Shown here: positions 35,471 through 43,282 of the stretch, piece after piece
How positions within the stretch are numbered: the first letter of the stretch is position 1
Layout of the letters: every line of letters begins with the position of its first letter
NCBI RefSeq assembly: GCF_006658505.1
Contig: NZ_VFUZ01000024.1
Coordinates: 1-64,000, forward strand
DNA from: Mesorhizobium sp. B2-4-15
GTDB lineage: Bacteria; Pseudomonadota; Alphaproteobacteria; Rhizobiales; Rhizobiaceae
Direction: 5' to 3'
DNA length: 64,000 bases
Notes under the pieces: generated by a model
What the model was told of the DNA's origin: nothing
Databases searched by the model: none
Seen by the model: the letters and a program-made list of their open reading frames with translations, nothing else
Position numbers and translations under genes: made by a program

Positions 35471-36793
35471 ATGGCTCAGACTTCGAGTGCCGAAACGAAC
35501 AGCGGGCTGATCGGCTCGGATCATGGCCAGGTCAGCGCGGGCGATATCGCTGTCGGCGTGATCGTGGGCAGGACGTCGGAATTCTTCGACTTCTTCGTCT
35601 ATGCGATCGCCTCCGTCATCGTGTTTCCCAAGCTCATGTTTCCGGCGCACGATCCGCTCGTCGGCACGCTCTACTCCTTCTGCATCTTCGCGCTGGCCTT
35701 CGTCGCGCGCCCATTCGGCTCCGTGCTGTTCATGGCGGTCGATCGCGCCCATGGCCGCGGCGCGAAACTGACGATCGCGCTGTTCCTGCTCGGCACGTCG
35801 ACCGTCGCCATCGCGTTTCTGCCTGGCTATGGCGACATTGGTGCTGTCGCCGTCTGGCTGCTGGCGCTGGCCCGCATCGGACAGGGGCTGGCGCTTGGCG
35901 GTACATGGGACGGGCTGCCCTCGCTGCTGGCGCTGAACGCGCCGCGGAACCGGCGCGGCTTCTATGCCATGATCCCGCAACTGGGCGCGCCGATCGGGCT
36001 CATCGTGGCGAGTTCCCTTTTCGCCTTCTTCGTCGCCAACCTGTCGGCCGACGACTTCTTCTCGTGGGGCTGGCGCTATCCCTTCTTCGTCGCCTTCGCC
36101 ATCAATGTCGTGGCTCTGTTCGCCAGGCTGCGCATCGTCGTCACACCCGAATTCGCAAGATTGTACGAGAGCGGGGACCTGCAGCCGACCCGCATCAGGG
36201 ACACGATCAGGGCCGAAGGCCGCAACGTCGTCGTCGGCGCCTTCGCACCCCTGGCGAGTTTCGCCCTGTTCCACATGGTGACGGTGTTTCCGCTCTCCTG
36301 GGTGTTCCTGTTCACCAATGAGGGACCGGCGCGTTTCCTGGTGATCGAGGCGGTGAGCGCACTGTTCGGCATTGCGGCCATCGTCGCATCGGGTCCGCTG
36401 GCCGACCGCGTCGGACGGCGCGCGCTGCTCGGCGGCTCGGCGATCGCAATCGCGACATTCAGCGGTTTTGCCCCGCAGCTTCTCGATGGCGGCACCATCG
36501 GCGAGGCCTTGTTCATGGTGCTGGGCTTCATCCTCCTGGGGCTGAGTTTCGGGCAATCGTCCGGCGTTGTCGCATCGAGCTTTTCCCGACAGTACCGCTA
36601 TACCGGCTCTGCAATAACCTCTGACTTGGCATGGATGTTCGGCGCCGGCTTCGCGCCGCTCGCAGCCCTGCTGTTGGCCGGCAATTTCGGCCTCATCGCC
36701 GCCGGTGCCTATTTGCTCTCAGGCGCGGGCTGCACATTGCTTGCCCTGTGGATCGACGGCGGGCGCCCAGTCGCGGGCCGTCGAGGCGACTGA
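35471..36793 (+). CDS. MFS transporter
   Basis: The 440-residue major facilitator superfamily protein has about 12 membrane segments. It resembles the metabolite:H+ symporter group: GRTSEFFDFFVYAIASVIVF in helix 1, RPFGSVLFMAVDRAHGR in the first cytoplasmic loop and LADRVGRRALLGGSA in the equivalent second loop. The substrate is not predictable; the group carries organic acids such as citrate, alpha-ketoglutarate or shikimate. It is divergent from cyoABCD and shares its promoter region, so expression may follow respiratory state. Confidence 0.88.
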   Translation: MAQTSSAETNSGLIGSDHGQVSAGDIAVGVIVGRTSEFFDFFVYAIASVIVFPKLMFPAHDPLVGTLYSFCIFALAFVARPFGSVLFMAVDRAHGRGAKLTIALFLLGTSTVAIAFLPGYGDIGAVAVWLLALARIGQGLALGGTWDGLPSLLALNAPRNRRGFYAMIPQLGAPIGLIVASSLFAFFVANLSADDFFSWGWRYPFFVAFAINVVALFARLRIVVTPEFARLYESGDLQPTRIRDTIRAEGRNVVVGAFAPLASFALFHMVTVFPLSWVFLFTNEGPARFLVIEAVSALFGIAAIVASGPLADRVGRRALLGGSAIAIATFSGFAPQLLDGGTIGEALFMVLGFILLGLSFGQSSGVVASSFSRQYRYTGSAITSDLAWMFGAGFAPLAALLLAGNFGLIAAGAYLLSGAGCTLLALWIDGGRPVAGRRGD

Positions 36794-36823
36794 CCAGGCA
36801 CGACGACGGACGCTGGTCCCGTA

Positions 36824-37666
36824 TCAGAGCCTTTGCGCATGCCACTTCAGATGGTCGTCCATGAACGTCGAAATGAAGAAATAAGAGTGATCATAGCCGT
36901 CCTGCACGCGCAGTGTCAGGGGAATGCCGGCCTTGGCGCAGGCTGCTTCCAGGAGCCACGGCCTCAGCCCATCATTGAGAAATCCGTCCGACTTCCCTTG
37001 ATCGACGAGGAACTCCGGGAAGCGGTGGCCGTCCTCGATGAGCGAGGTGGCATCCCAGTTCCGCCATGACGCCTCGTCCGCGCCGAGATATTTCTCGAAG
37101 GCCGGCCTCGACCAGCCGGCGGTACTTGGCTGCACGATCGGGGCAAACGCCGAGCAGCTCTTGAAGCGCTCGGGATTCTTGAGCGCGATCGTCAGCGCGC
37201 CATGCCCACCCATCGAGTGGCCAAAGATCGCCTGGCGCGTCATGTCGGCCGGAAATTCCCGCGCGATCAACGCCGGCAGCTCCTCGGTCACATAGGAATA
37301 CATGCGATAGTTCCTGGCGTAGGGCGCTTGCGTCGCATCGACGTAGAAGCCGGCGCCGCTGCCGAACTGCCAATTCTCCTTCTCGTCGGGAATATCGGCG
37401 CCGCGGGGGCTGGTGTCGGGACAGACGACGATCAGGCCAAGCTCGGCGGCCATCCGCCTGTACTCGCCCTTGTCCATTACATTGGCATGGGTGCAGGTCA
37501 GGCCGGAGAGGTACCATACGACCGGACAAGGTTTTTCACGGGCCTGCGGCGGCACGAAAACGGCAAAAATCATGTCGCAGGAGCAGGCATCGGAAGCGTG
37601 GGAATAGACGCCCTGCACGCCGCCATGCGACCTGGCAGAGGAGATGGTCTTCATCCGGTCCGACAT
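36824..37666 (-). CDS. fghA: S-formylglutathione hydrolase
   Basis: The 280-residue serine hydrolase of the esterase D family has VVWYLSGLTCTHANVMDKGE, the nucleophile motif GHSMGGHGAL, an acid region FLVDQGKSDGFLND and the catalytic His in DGYDHSYFFI. It hydrolyses S-formylglutathione to formate and glutathione in formaldehyde detoxification. The ATG at 37666 has a GGAG site nine bases upstream; two other in-frame ATGs (37696, 37654) are possible. Its position just beyond the betaine transport and demethylation genes fits removal of formaldehyde from demethylation. The matching dehydrogenase gene is not in the window. Confidence 0.95.
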   Translation of the reverse strand: MSDRMKTISSARSHGGVQGVYSHASDACSCDMIFAVFVPPQAREKPCPVVWYLSGLTCTHANVMDKGEYRRMAAELGLIVVCPDTSPRGADIPDEKENWQFGSGAGFYVDATQAPYARNYRMYSYVTEELPALIAREFPADMTRQAIFGHSMGGHGALTIALKNPERFKSCSAFAPIVQPSTAGWSRPAFEKYLGADEASWRNWDATSLIEDGHRFPEFLVDQGKSDGFLNDGLRPWLLEAACAKAGIPLTLRVQDGYDHSYFFISTFMDDHLKWHAQRL

Positions 37667-37837
37667 GTGGTTCTTCTCCGCCTTTGGATTGTTCACGGGC
37701 GCCTGTCTAAGGCATTGACCGGGATCACGGCAAGGCTGGTGGATTGGACCATGACCGGCGGCACGGGCATTTTTTAGCGCCGCCGGTGTTGCGATCTTGC
37801 ATGTCCTGAAGTGGCCGCAACGCGAGGGGCCCGGAGG

Positions 37838-39367
37838 CTACCGGCCGGGCCTTCCCTGCACGATCCGATCGATGATCATGGCGCAGAGCAAAATCGCGAA
37901 ACCCGCCAGCAGCCCCTGCCCCACCGCCGCATATTGAAGGGCGTTCAAGACGTCCTCGCCAAGTCCCTTGGCACCGATCAGCGAGGCGATGACGACCATG
38001 GACAGGCACATCAATATGGTCTGGTTGATGCCGGCCATGATCGAGGGCATCGCAAGCGGCAGATCCACCCGCGTCAGCAGAAACCACCTTGTGGCGCCAT
38101 AGGCCTGCGCGGCTTCGCGGACGGCCGACGGCACACCTTGCAGGCCAAGCGCCGTCAAACGCACCACGGGCGGCGTGCCGAAAATCAAGGTGGCGATCAC
38201 GCCGGGGGGTTTGCCGATGCCGAACAAAGCGATCACGGGGATGAGATAGACGAAAGCGGGCATGGTCTGCATGAAGTCCAGCACCGGCCGCAATGCCGTG
38301 TAGACACGCGGCCTGCGCCCACACCAGATGCCGAGCGGAATGCCGATGGCCAGGCAGAGGACCGCTGCGGTGCCCAGCAAGGCCACTGTCTCCAGGCTTT
38401 TTTCCCAGAAGCCGAGGACGGCGAGATAGGCCAGTGCGGCGGCGGTGAAGATGGCGACGCGCGGCCCCGCCAATTGCCAGGCAAGGACGAGGATGATCGC
38501 CATCGTCACCGGCCAGGGCATTCCCGTCAGCGCATAGGCCAGGCCGTCGAGAACCAGAGATATCGCCCCGGTGACCACGCCGAACACGCCTTCTCCGCTA
38601 TGCGATATCGCCGCCATCAAGCCATCCAGTCCGGAGGACAGGGCGACCTGCCAGTCACGATTGGACGGCGCGACGGTGAGCCAGGCGGCCGGTGCCGCGA
38701 TGGCGAAGCGATAGACGGAAAGCCCGTAGGCGAGGAGACAGAAGACGAGCGCTCCCGTGGCGAGCGGATAATCGAGCCCGTGCCGCAGCGTGGGCTGCGA
38801 ACGCCATCGCGCGAACCGCCGCTCAAGCATCCTGTTGGCGAGAAATCCGGTGATGAGCTTGGCAACAAACAGCGTGAGGAGACCCGCTCCGATCAGCAGC
38901 GGCACTTTCGCCCTCGCCGTTTCGACCTGCTGCCTGGCGGCGCTCGCGGCCTTCTCCAAGGCCGCGGCAGACGATTTCAGGCCTTCGGCATTGTCGGCTC
39001 CCGCCGCCGTCGCGGCCTTTGCCTGCTCGGCGCGCGCTTCGGCCTGCTTGGTGAGCCGTTCGGCCCGCGCCATCTCCGCACCGCCCAGATTTCCGGCAGC
39101 GCCAACACCGATCTGAACCACCGCCAGCATCTCGAGGAAGAAGGCGATCCAGAACAGCACCATTGTGCCACGGGCGGCCGCCCACACCGGACCCAGCAGC
39201 GCCGCCGCGATGTTGAACGGCCAGACGGCATTTCGCGCGTCCCTGATGCGGGCGAACATCTCGACGTAATAGGCCGAATTCTGGACCACGAATTCCCGGA
39301 CAAGACCTTCTTCCGACGACCGGTCGTGCCCGACCATCGGCTTGGCTACCGGATCATGAGCGTTCAC
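37838..39367 (-). CDS. proW: Glycine betaine/proline-type ABC transporter permease with N-terminal extension
   Basis: The 509-residue protein has an ordinary ProW/OpuAB permease domain at about residues 300-509, with the EAA loop (REAAQAYGATRWFLL) and PPVVRLTALGLQGVP. The N-terminal half is unusual. Residues 20-90 hold AVWPFNIAAALLGPVWAAAR and a membrane segment, resembling DUF2628-type sequences. Residues 97-155 are an Ala/Glu/Lys-rich probable coiled coil, and further membrane segments follow. It overlaps the ATPase gene by four bases. Together with ProX and ProV it should import quaternary amines. Confidence 0.88.
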   Translation of the reverse strand: MNAHDPVAKPMVGHDRSSEEGLVREFVVQNSAYYVEMFARIRDARNAVWPFNIAAALLGPVWAAARGTMVLFWIAFFLEMLAVVQIGVGAAGNLGGAEMARAERLTKQAEARAEQAKAATAAGADNAEGLKSSAAALEKAASAARQQVETARAKVPLLIGAGLLTLFVAKLITGFLANRMLERRFARWRSQPTLRHGLDYPLATGALVFCLLAYGLSVYRFAIAAPAAWLTVAPSNRDWQVALSSGLDGLMAAISHSGEGVFGVVTGAISLVLDGLAYALTGMPWPVTMAIILVLAWQLAGPRVAIFTAAALAYLAVLGFWEKSLETVALLGTAAVLCLAIGIPLGIWCGRRPRVYTALRPVLDFMQTMPAFVYLIPVIALFGIGKPPGVIATLIFGTPPVVRLTALGLQGVPSAVREAAQAYGATRWFLLTRVDLPLAMPSIMAGINQTILMCLSMVVIASLIGAKGLGEDVLNALQYAAVGQGLLAGFAILLCAMIIDRIVQGRPGR

Positions 39368-40431
39368 GGTCGTGCGCCCTTTCTCAAACCCTCGAGGAGA
39401 GCTTGCCTGTCGACGATGCCGACAATCCCGCCACCATCGGTTACCGCCAGTGGAGCGGCATCCTGGGCGGCGAGTTCGACAAGCTCGGCCAGCGGCTGCT
39501 GCGAGGCGACCTTGCGCAACCGATCGATATCCAGCATTGAGCGATCCCGTGCCCTGAAGCTCTCGACGGGTTCCATGATGCGCCGCGCGGTGATGACCGT
39601 CAGGCGCGAAATATCGGCGACGAACTTTGCCACATATTCGTGCTTCGGCGCGGTGACGATCTCCTCGGGCGTGTCGATCTGGATGATGACGCCATCCTTC
39701 ATGATCGCGATGCGGTCGCCGATGCGGATCGCCTCGTCGAGATCATGCGTGATGAAGACGACCGTCTTGCCTATCGATCGTGACAGCGCGAGGAATTCGT
39801 CTTGAAGCTGCCGCCTTATCAGCGGGTCAAGCGCGCTGAACGGCTCGTCCATCAAGAGGATTGCCGAATCCGCGGCCAGCGCCCGGGCCAGTCCGACGCG
39901 CTGCTGCATGCCGCCCGAAAGCTCGTGGCAATAGCGATCGCCCCAGCCGGACAGGTTGACCTTGGCGAGCGCTGCCTCGGCGACATCGAAGCGACGCTGC
40001 TTGCTTGCCGCCTGGATTTCCAGCGGCAGGGCGACATTGTCGCGAACCGTCCGGTGTGGAAGCAGGCCGAAGCTTTGAAACACCATGCCGATCTTGCGGG
40101 ACCGCAGCGCCCTGAGTTCGGACGGCGTCTTGGCCATGATGTCCTCGCCGTCGACGAAAATCTTGCCGGCCGACGGTTCGAGAAGACGGTTGATATGGCG
40201 GATCAGCGTCGATTTCCCGCTGCCCGAAAGCCCCATGACGCAGAATATCTCCCCCGGAGCGACCGAAATGCTGACGTCGGCCACGCCGACCACGCAGCCG
40301 AACCGCTTGACCACCTCGTCCTTGTCGAGGTGCTCGCGCAGGATAGCCGTCATCGCCTCCGGCGCCCGGGCGCCGAAGACTTTCCAGACATCGTTCATGA
40401 CAATGGCGGCGGGACCGGCGGCGGCGTCCAC
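39364..40431 (-). CDS. proV: Glycine betaine/proline-type ABC transporter ATPase
   Basis: The roughly 355-residue ATPase has Walker A GLSGSGKST, signature LSGGMQQRVGLARAL, Walker B ILLMDEPFSALDP and a C-terminal CBS-like region ending PLAVTDGGGIVGIVDRQALL, as in ProV. An N-terminal segment, EAMTAILREHLDKDEVVKRF, precedes the core and is typical of this group. The start is uncertain: a GTG at 40431 is used here, and an ATG at 40398 is possible. The frame stays open into the proX coding region but without a good start. It follows proX and overlaps proW. Confidence 0.9.
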   Translation of the reverse strand: MDAAAGPAAIVMNDVWKVFGARAPEAMTAILREHLDKDEVVKRFGCVVGVADVSISVAPGEIFCVMGLSGSGKSTLIRHINRLLEPSAGKIFVDGEDIMAKTPSELRALRSRKIGMVFQSFGLLPHRTVRDNVALPLEIQAASKQRRFDVAEAALAKVNLSGWGDRYCHELSGGMQQRVGLARALAADSAILLMDEPFSALDPLIRRQLQDEFLALSRSIGKTVVFITHDLDEAIRIGDRIAIMKDGVIIQIDTPEEIVTAPKHEYVAKFVADISRLTVITARRIMEPVESFRARDRSMLDIDRLRKVASQQPLAELVELAAQDAAPLAVTDGGGIVGIVDRQALLEGLRKGARP

Positions 40432-40495
40432 GTCTATCGATCCCGCTCGGCGGCGAACAGGTGATGCAGGCTGTAAACCGTACGCCGGCCGACCG

Positions 40496-41461
40496 TCAGT
40501 GGCCGAACCACTTCGCCACGTCCTGAGGATGGGCCTTGATCCATTCCTTGGCCACATCGTCCGCCGGTTTCTTGTCGACTATGATTGCATACGCCCATTT
40601 GCTGATGTCGTCCGGGTTGAAGGTGATGCGCTCCAGCGCCGCGGTCAGGTCCGGCTGGCGTTGCGCAAGCGAGGCAGCATAGGCAACGTGCACGGTGGTG
40701 TCAGCATAGGCGGATGAGACTTTCGACTTTTCGAACCATTGCGGGTCGTCGTTGGGCTGCACGACGACAAATTTCGCCGGATCGTTTTTCGGCTCGGTCA
40801 GGAAGGCGAGCTTATAGCGGGCGAAATTCTGGTGCGGGCTGTAGCAGTAGCCGACCCATGGCTTGTCGGCCTTGGCGGCGCGGTCGAGCGAAGCTGCCGC
40901 CACCGCCTCGTCGGTCACCTGCAGGTCGAAGAAATCGGCAAAGCCATAGTCGCGGGCACGAACCTTCTCGATGTTGGTGGATTGCCAGCCTGACGCGCCG
41001 ATCCAGATTTCGCCCTTGCCATCACCATTGGTGTCGAAAAGCTTGGCATTGTCCGGATTGGCGAGATCCGAGACATCCTTGATGCCATATTTGTCGACGG
41101 TGACCTGGGTGACGCAGTAGCCCTGCTTGGCCTCATAGCCGTTTTGCGCGAGCTTCACGGTGCCGGCGCCCTTCACATACTTGTCCACGAGGCCCTGCTG
41201 GTTCGGCAGCCAGACATCCGGCCAGATGTCCACCTCGCCCTTGTTACGGCTCATCGCCTCCCAGATCACCGGGACGGCGGTGGTGGTCACCGTCGAAACC
41301 TCCAGCCCCAATTCCTGTTGGGCGGCGTCCTTGATGACGTTCATGACCGCTGTCGCGGTGGCGTAGTTCGGATCGGGCATCGTCACGTCCGCGGCGAGCG
41401 CCGAGGACACAGGCATCAGCAACAGAGCGCCGAATGCCGTTTCGAGTAGGTAGCGTTTCAT
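40496..41461 (-). CDS. proX: Glycine betaine-type periplasmic binding protein (OpuAC family)
   Basis: The 321-residue precursor begins MKRYLLETAFGALLLMPVSS and is cleaved after ALA (about residue 23). The body shows the OpuAC pattern, with VDIWPDVWLPNQQGLVDKYV, IGASGWQSTNIEKVRARDYG and KPWVGYCYSPHQNFARY. It binds a betaine-like osmolyte or nutrient for the ProVW transporter. The start has a GGGGA site six bases upstream. A LysR-type box lies about 80 bp upstream and matches one before the demethylation operon, which suggests a catabolic rather than osmotic role. Confidence 0.9.
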   Translation of the reverse strand: MKRYLLETAFGALLLMPVSSALAADVTMPDPNYATATAVMNVIKDAAQQELGLEVSTVTTTAVPVIWEAMSRNKGEVDIWPDVWLPNQQGLVDKYVKGAGTVKLAQNGYEAKQGYCVTQVTVDKYGIKDVSDLANPDNAKLFDTNGDGKGEIWIGASGWQSTNIEKVRARDYGFADFFDLQVTDEAVAAASLDRAAKADKPWVGYCYSPHQNFARYKLAFLTEPKNDPAKFVVVQPNDDPQWFEKSKVSSAYADTTVHVAYAASLAQRQPDLTAALERITFNPDDISKWAYAIIVDKKPADDVAKEWIKAHPQDVAKWFGH

Positions 41462-41535
41462 GATGTTCCCCATTGCGCTGATTTCGTTCAGTCTATCCAT
41501 CAGGTTAGCGGAACGCGCAGCCAATCCATCCCAAA

Positions 41536-41554
41536 TTTCCTCGCATTAGGAAAA
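41536..41554. promoter_or_regulatory. Candidate LysR-type operator upstream of proX
   Basis: TTTCCT (41536-41541) and AGGAAA (41548-41553) form an inverted repeat with a six-base spacer, within CGCATTAGGAAAA. The 11-mer CATTAGGAAAA (41544-41554) recurs at 48279-48289 before the demethylation operon, in the same orientation and at nearly the same distance from the minus-strand start. The LysR protein encoded at 48322 is the likely ligand. Confidence 0.5.
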
Positions 41555-41612
41555 ACGATGAGCCGCATAAGGTCATCACCTCGCAGCCGCATGCTCCTGA
41601 CTGGATGGCACC

Positions 41613-41705
41613 AGATCAGGATGACGTTTCGCCATCCTGATCTGTCTCTTTGTTGGAGCATGATCTTTCCCGAAAACCGGTTCCCACTTTTTGGGGATCA
41701 TGCTC
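41613..41705. repeat. Rhizobiales-type interspersed palindromic repeat (bipartite)
   Basis: Two hairpins lie side by side. AGATCAGGATG (41613-41623) pairs with CATCCTGATCT (41633-41643). GAGCATGATC (41656-41665) pairs with GATCATGCTC (41696-41705) around an ACCGGTTCCCAC-containing loop. This composite is reminiscent of short repeats dispersed in Mesorhizobium and Rhizobium genomes (from memory). The second arm ends on the last base of the methyltransferase stop codon, so the repeat may serve as that gene's 3' end structure. Confidence 0.7.
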
Positions 41706-43282
41706 TAGAAATACGCCTGATCCGGCTCGCTGGCCTTGCGCGCGGCAATGAAAGCCTGCAGCGCCTCGTCGATGGCCGGATCGAGGCCCGGGTCCTGATA
41801 CTCATCGAGCAGCCGTTTCCACTGCCGGTTGGCGCGCTGGGCGGCGTCGAGGCGCCCATCCTCGTTCCACTGTTCGAAGGAATTGTTGTCGCTGCTGGTG
41901 GACCGGTAGAAAGCCGACAGGAAGTTGGACTGCGTGTGTGCGCTGCCGAGGAAATGCGATCCCGGTCCGACCGCTTCGATCGCCTCCATCGCCTGTGCGT
42001 TGGCCGATAGATCAATGCCCTCGAACAGGCTGGCGACCTTGCCGCAAAGATCGGCGTCGATGACCGTCTTTTCGAAGCCGGTGACCAGTCCGCCTTCCAG
42101 CCAGCCGGTGGCGTGGTTGATCACATTGGCGCCGGCAAACATCGACATCAGGATCCCCCATGTCGCCTCCTGTTCGGCTTGGGCGTCGGGAAGCTTGGAT
42201 GCCGACAAGGAGCCGACAGTGTGGAACGGCACGCCGACACGGCGCGCCAGTTGCCCGCACGCCAGCACCATCTTGCCTGCTTCCGGCGTGCCGAAGGTCG
42301 GCGCACCGCTCTGCATGGAGATGGTGCTGGCAAAGCTTCCCATCAGGCAAGGCGCTCCCGGGTTGATCAGTTGCACAAGGCTGAGACTAGCGAGCGCTTC
42401 CGCCAGCACCTGCGCCAGCGTGCCGGCAACCGTGCACGGGCTCATCGCGCCGGCCAGAGTCCAGGGCGTGCAGGCAACCGGCTGGTTGTTGCGGGCATAG
42501 ACCTTCAGCGAGCCGGACATGTTGGCGTCGAGCACAAGCGGCGCATTGGTGTTGGACACGTTGTAGAGCACGGCGTTGTTGGTGACGAACTCTTCGCCGA
42601 AGACGATCTTGGCCATGTCGACAGCGTCCTGTGCGCGCTTCGAACCGATGAAGGCACCCATGAATGGCCGGTCGGAATGGCGGATGTGCGTGTACAGCAT
42701 GTCGAGATGTCGCTTGTTGGCCGGCAGGTCGACAGGCTCGCACACCACGCCGCCCGAATGATGCAGGTGCGGGATCATCTGATGGATTTTCACCAGGTCG
42801 CGGAAATCGCCGATCGTGGCATAGCGACGGCCACGGTCGAGGTCGTGGACGAAGGGCGGTCCCCAGGACGGGCACAGCACGGTGTTGTCGCCGCCGATCA
42901 TCACCGTGTTGGCGGGGTTGCGGGCATGCTGCCTGAATTGGGAAGGCGCCGTGGCACGGATGATCTTGCGGCACATGCCCGGCTCGAAGCGCACCCTCGT
43001 GCCCTGCACGTCGGCGCCCGCCTCCCGGAAGATGTCGAGGATTTCGGGGTCGTCATGGAACTCCATGCCGATCTCCTTGAGCAGCCGGTCGGCATTGGCC
43101 TCGATCAGGCTCAGCCCTTCCTCGTCGAGGATGTTGAAGGTGCCGATCCTGCGGCTGATATAGGGACGGCGCGGCGCCTGCTGCGCCATGCGCTGGCCCT
43201 GCCTTCCAGCCCTGCCCCCGGTTCGGGGTGCGTGAGCTTCGGTGGTGATCGTCGCGTCCGTGTTCATCTTTTTCTCCGACAT
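41705..43282 (-). CDS. Trimethylamine methyltransferase (MttB) family protein, non-pyrrolysine type
   Basis: The 525-residue protein belongs to the MttB superfamily: LIEANADRLLKEIGMEFHDD, GGDNTVLCPSWGPPFVHDLD, CLMGSFASTISMQSGAPTFG and HFLGSAHTQSNF. The frame contains no in-frame amber codon, so it is of the non-pyrrolysine type, whose known members demethylate glycine betaine, proline betaine or related quaternary amines onto a corrinoid protein. No corrinoid-protein gene is seen nearby. Its ATG shares one base with the stop of the upstream flavoprotein gene. The N-terminal ~40 residues are basic and Gln/Arg-rich and probably disordered. Confidence 0.88.
   Translation of the reverse strand: MSEKKMNTDATITTEAHAPRTGGRAGRQGQRMAQQAPRRPYISRRIGTFNILDEEGLSLIEANADRLLKEIGMEFHDDPEILDIFREAGADVQGTRVRFEPGMCRKIIRATAPSQFRQHARNPANTVMIGGDNTVLCPSWGPPFVHDLDRGRRYATIGDFRDLVKIHQMIPHLHHSGGVVCEPVDLPANKRHLDMLYTHIRHSDRPFMGAFIGSKRAQDAVDMAKIVFGEEFVTNNAVLYNVSNTNAPLVLDANMSGSLKVYARNNQPVACTPWTLAGAMSPCTVAGTLAQVLAEALASLSLVQLINPGAPCLMGSFASTISMQSGAPTFGTPEAGKMVLACGQLARRVGVPFHTVGSLSASKLPDAQAEQEATWGILMSMFAGANVINHATGWLEGGLVTGFEKTVIDADLCGKVASLFEGIDLSANAQAMEAIEAVGPGSHFLGSAHTQSNFLSAFYRSTSSDNNSFEQWNEDGRLDAAQRANRQWKRLLDEYQDPGLDPAIDEALQAFIAARKASEPDQAYF

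Noticed and set aside
37754-37787. ACCGGCGGC/GCCGCCGGT inverted repeat between proW and fghA
   Set aside because: The loop is 16 bases and there is no T-run on the transcribed strand after the stem, so I could not support a terminator call.
37811-39805. 664-residue plus-strand open frame
   Set aside because: Antisense to proW and proV; no domain pattern and no ribosome binding site of note.
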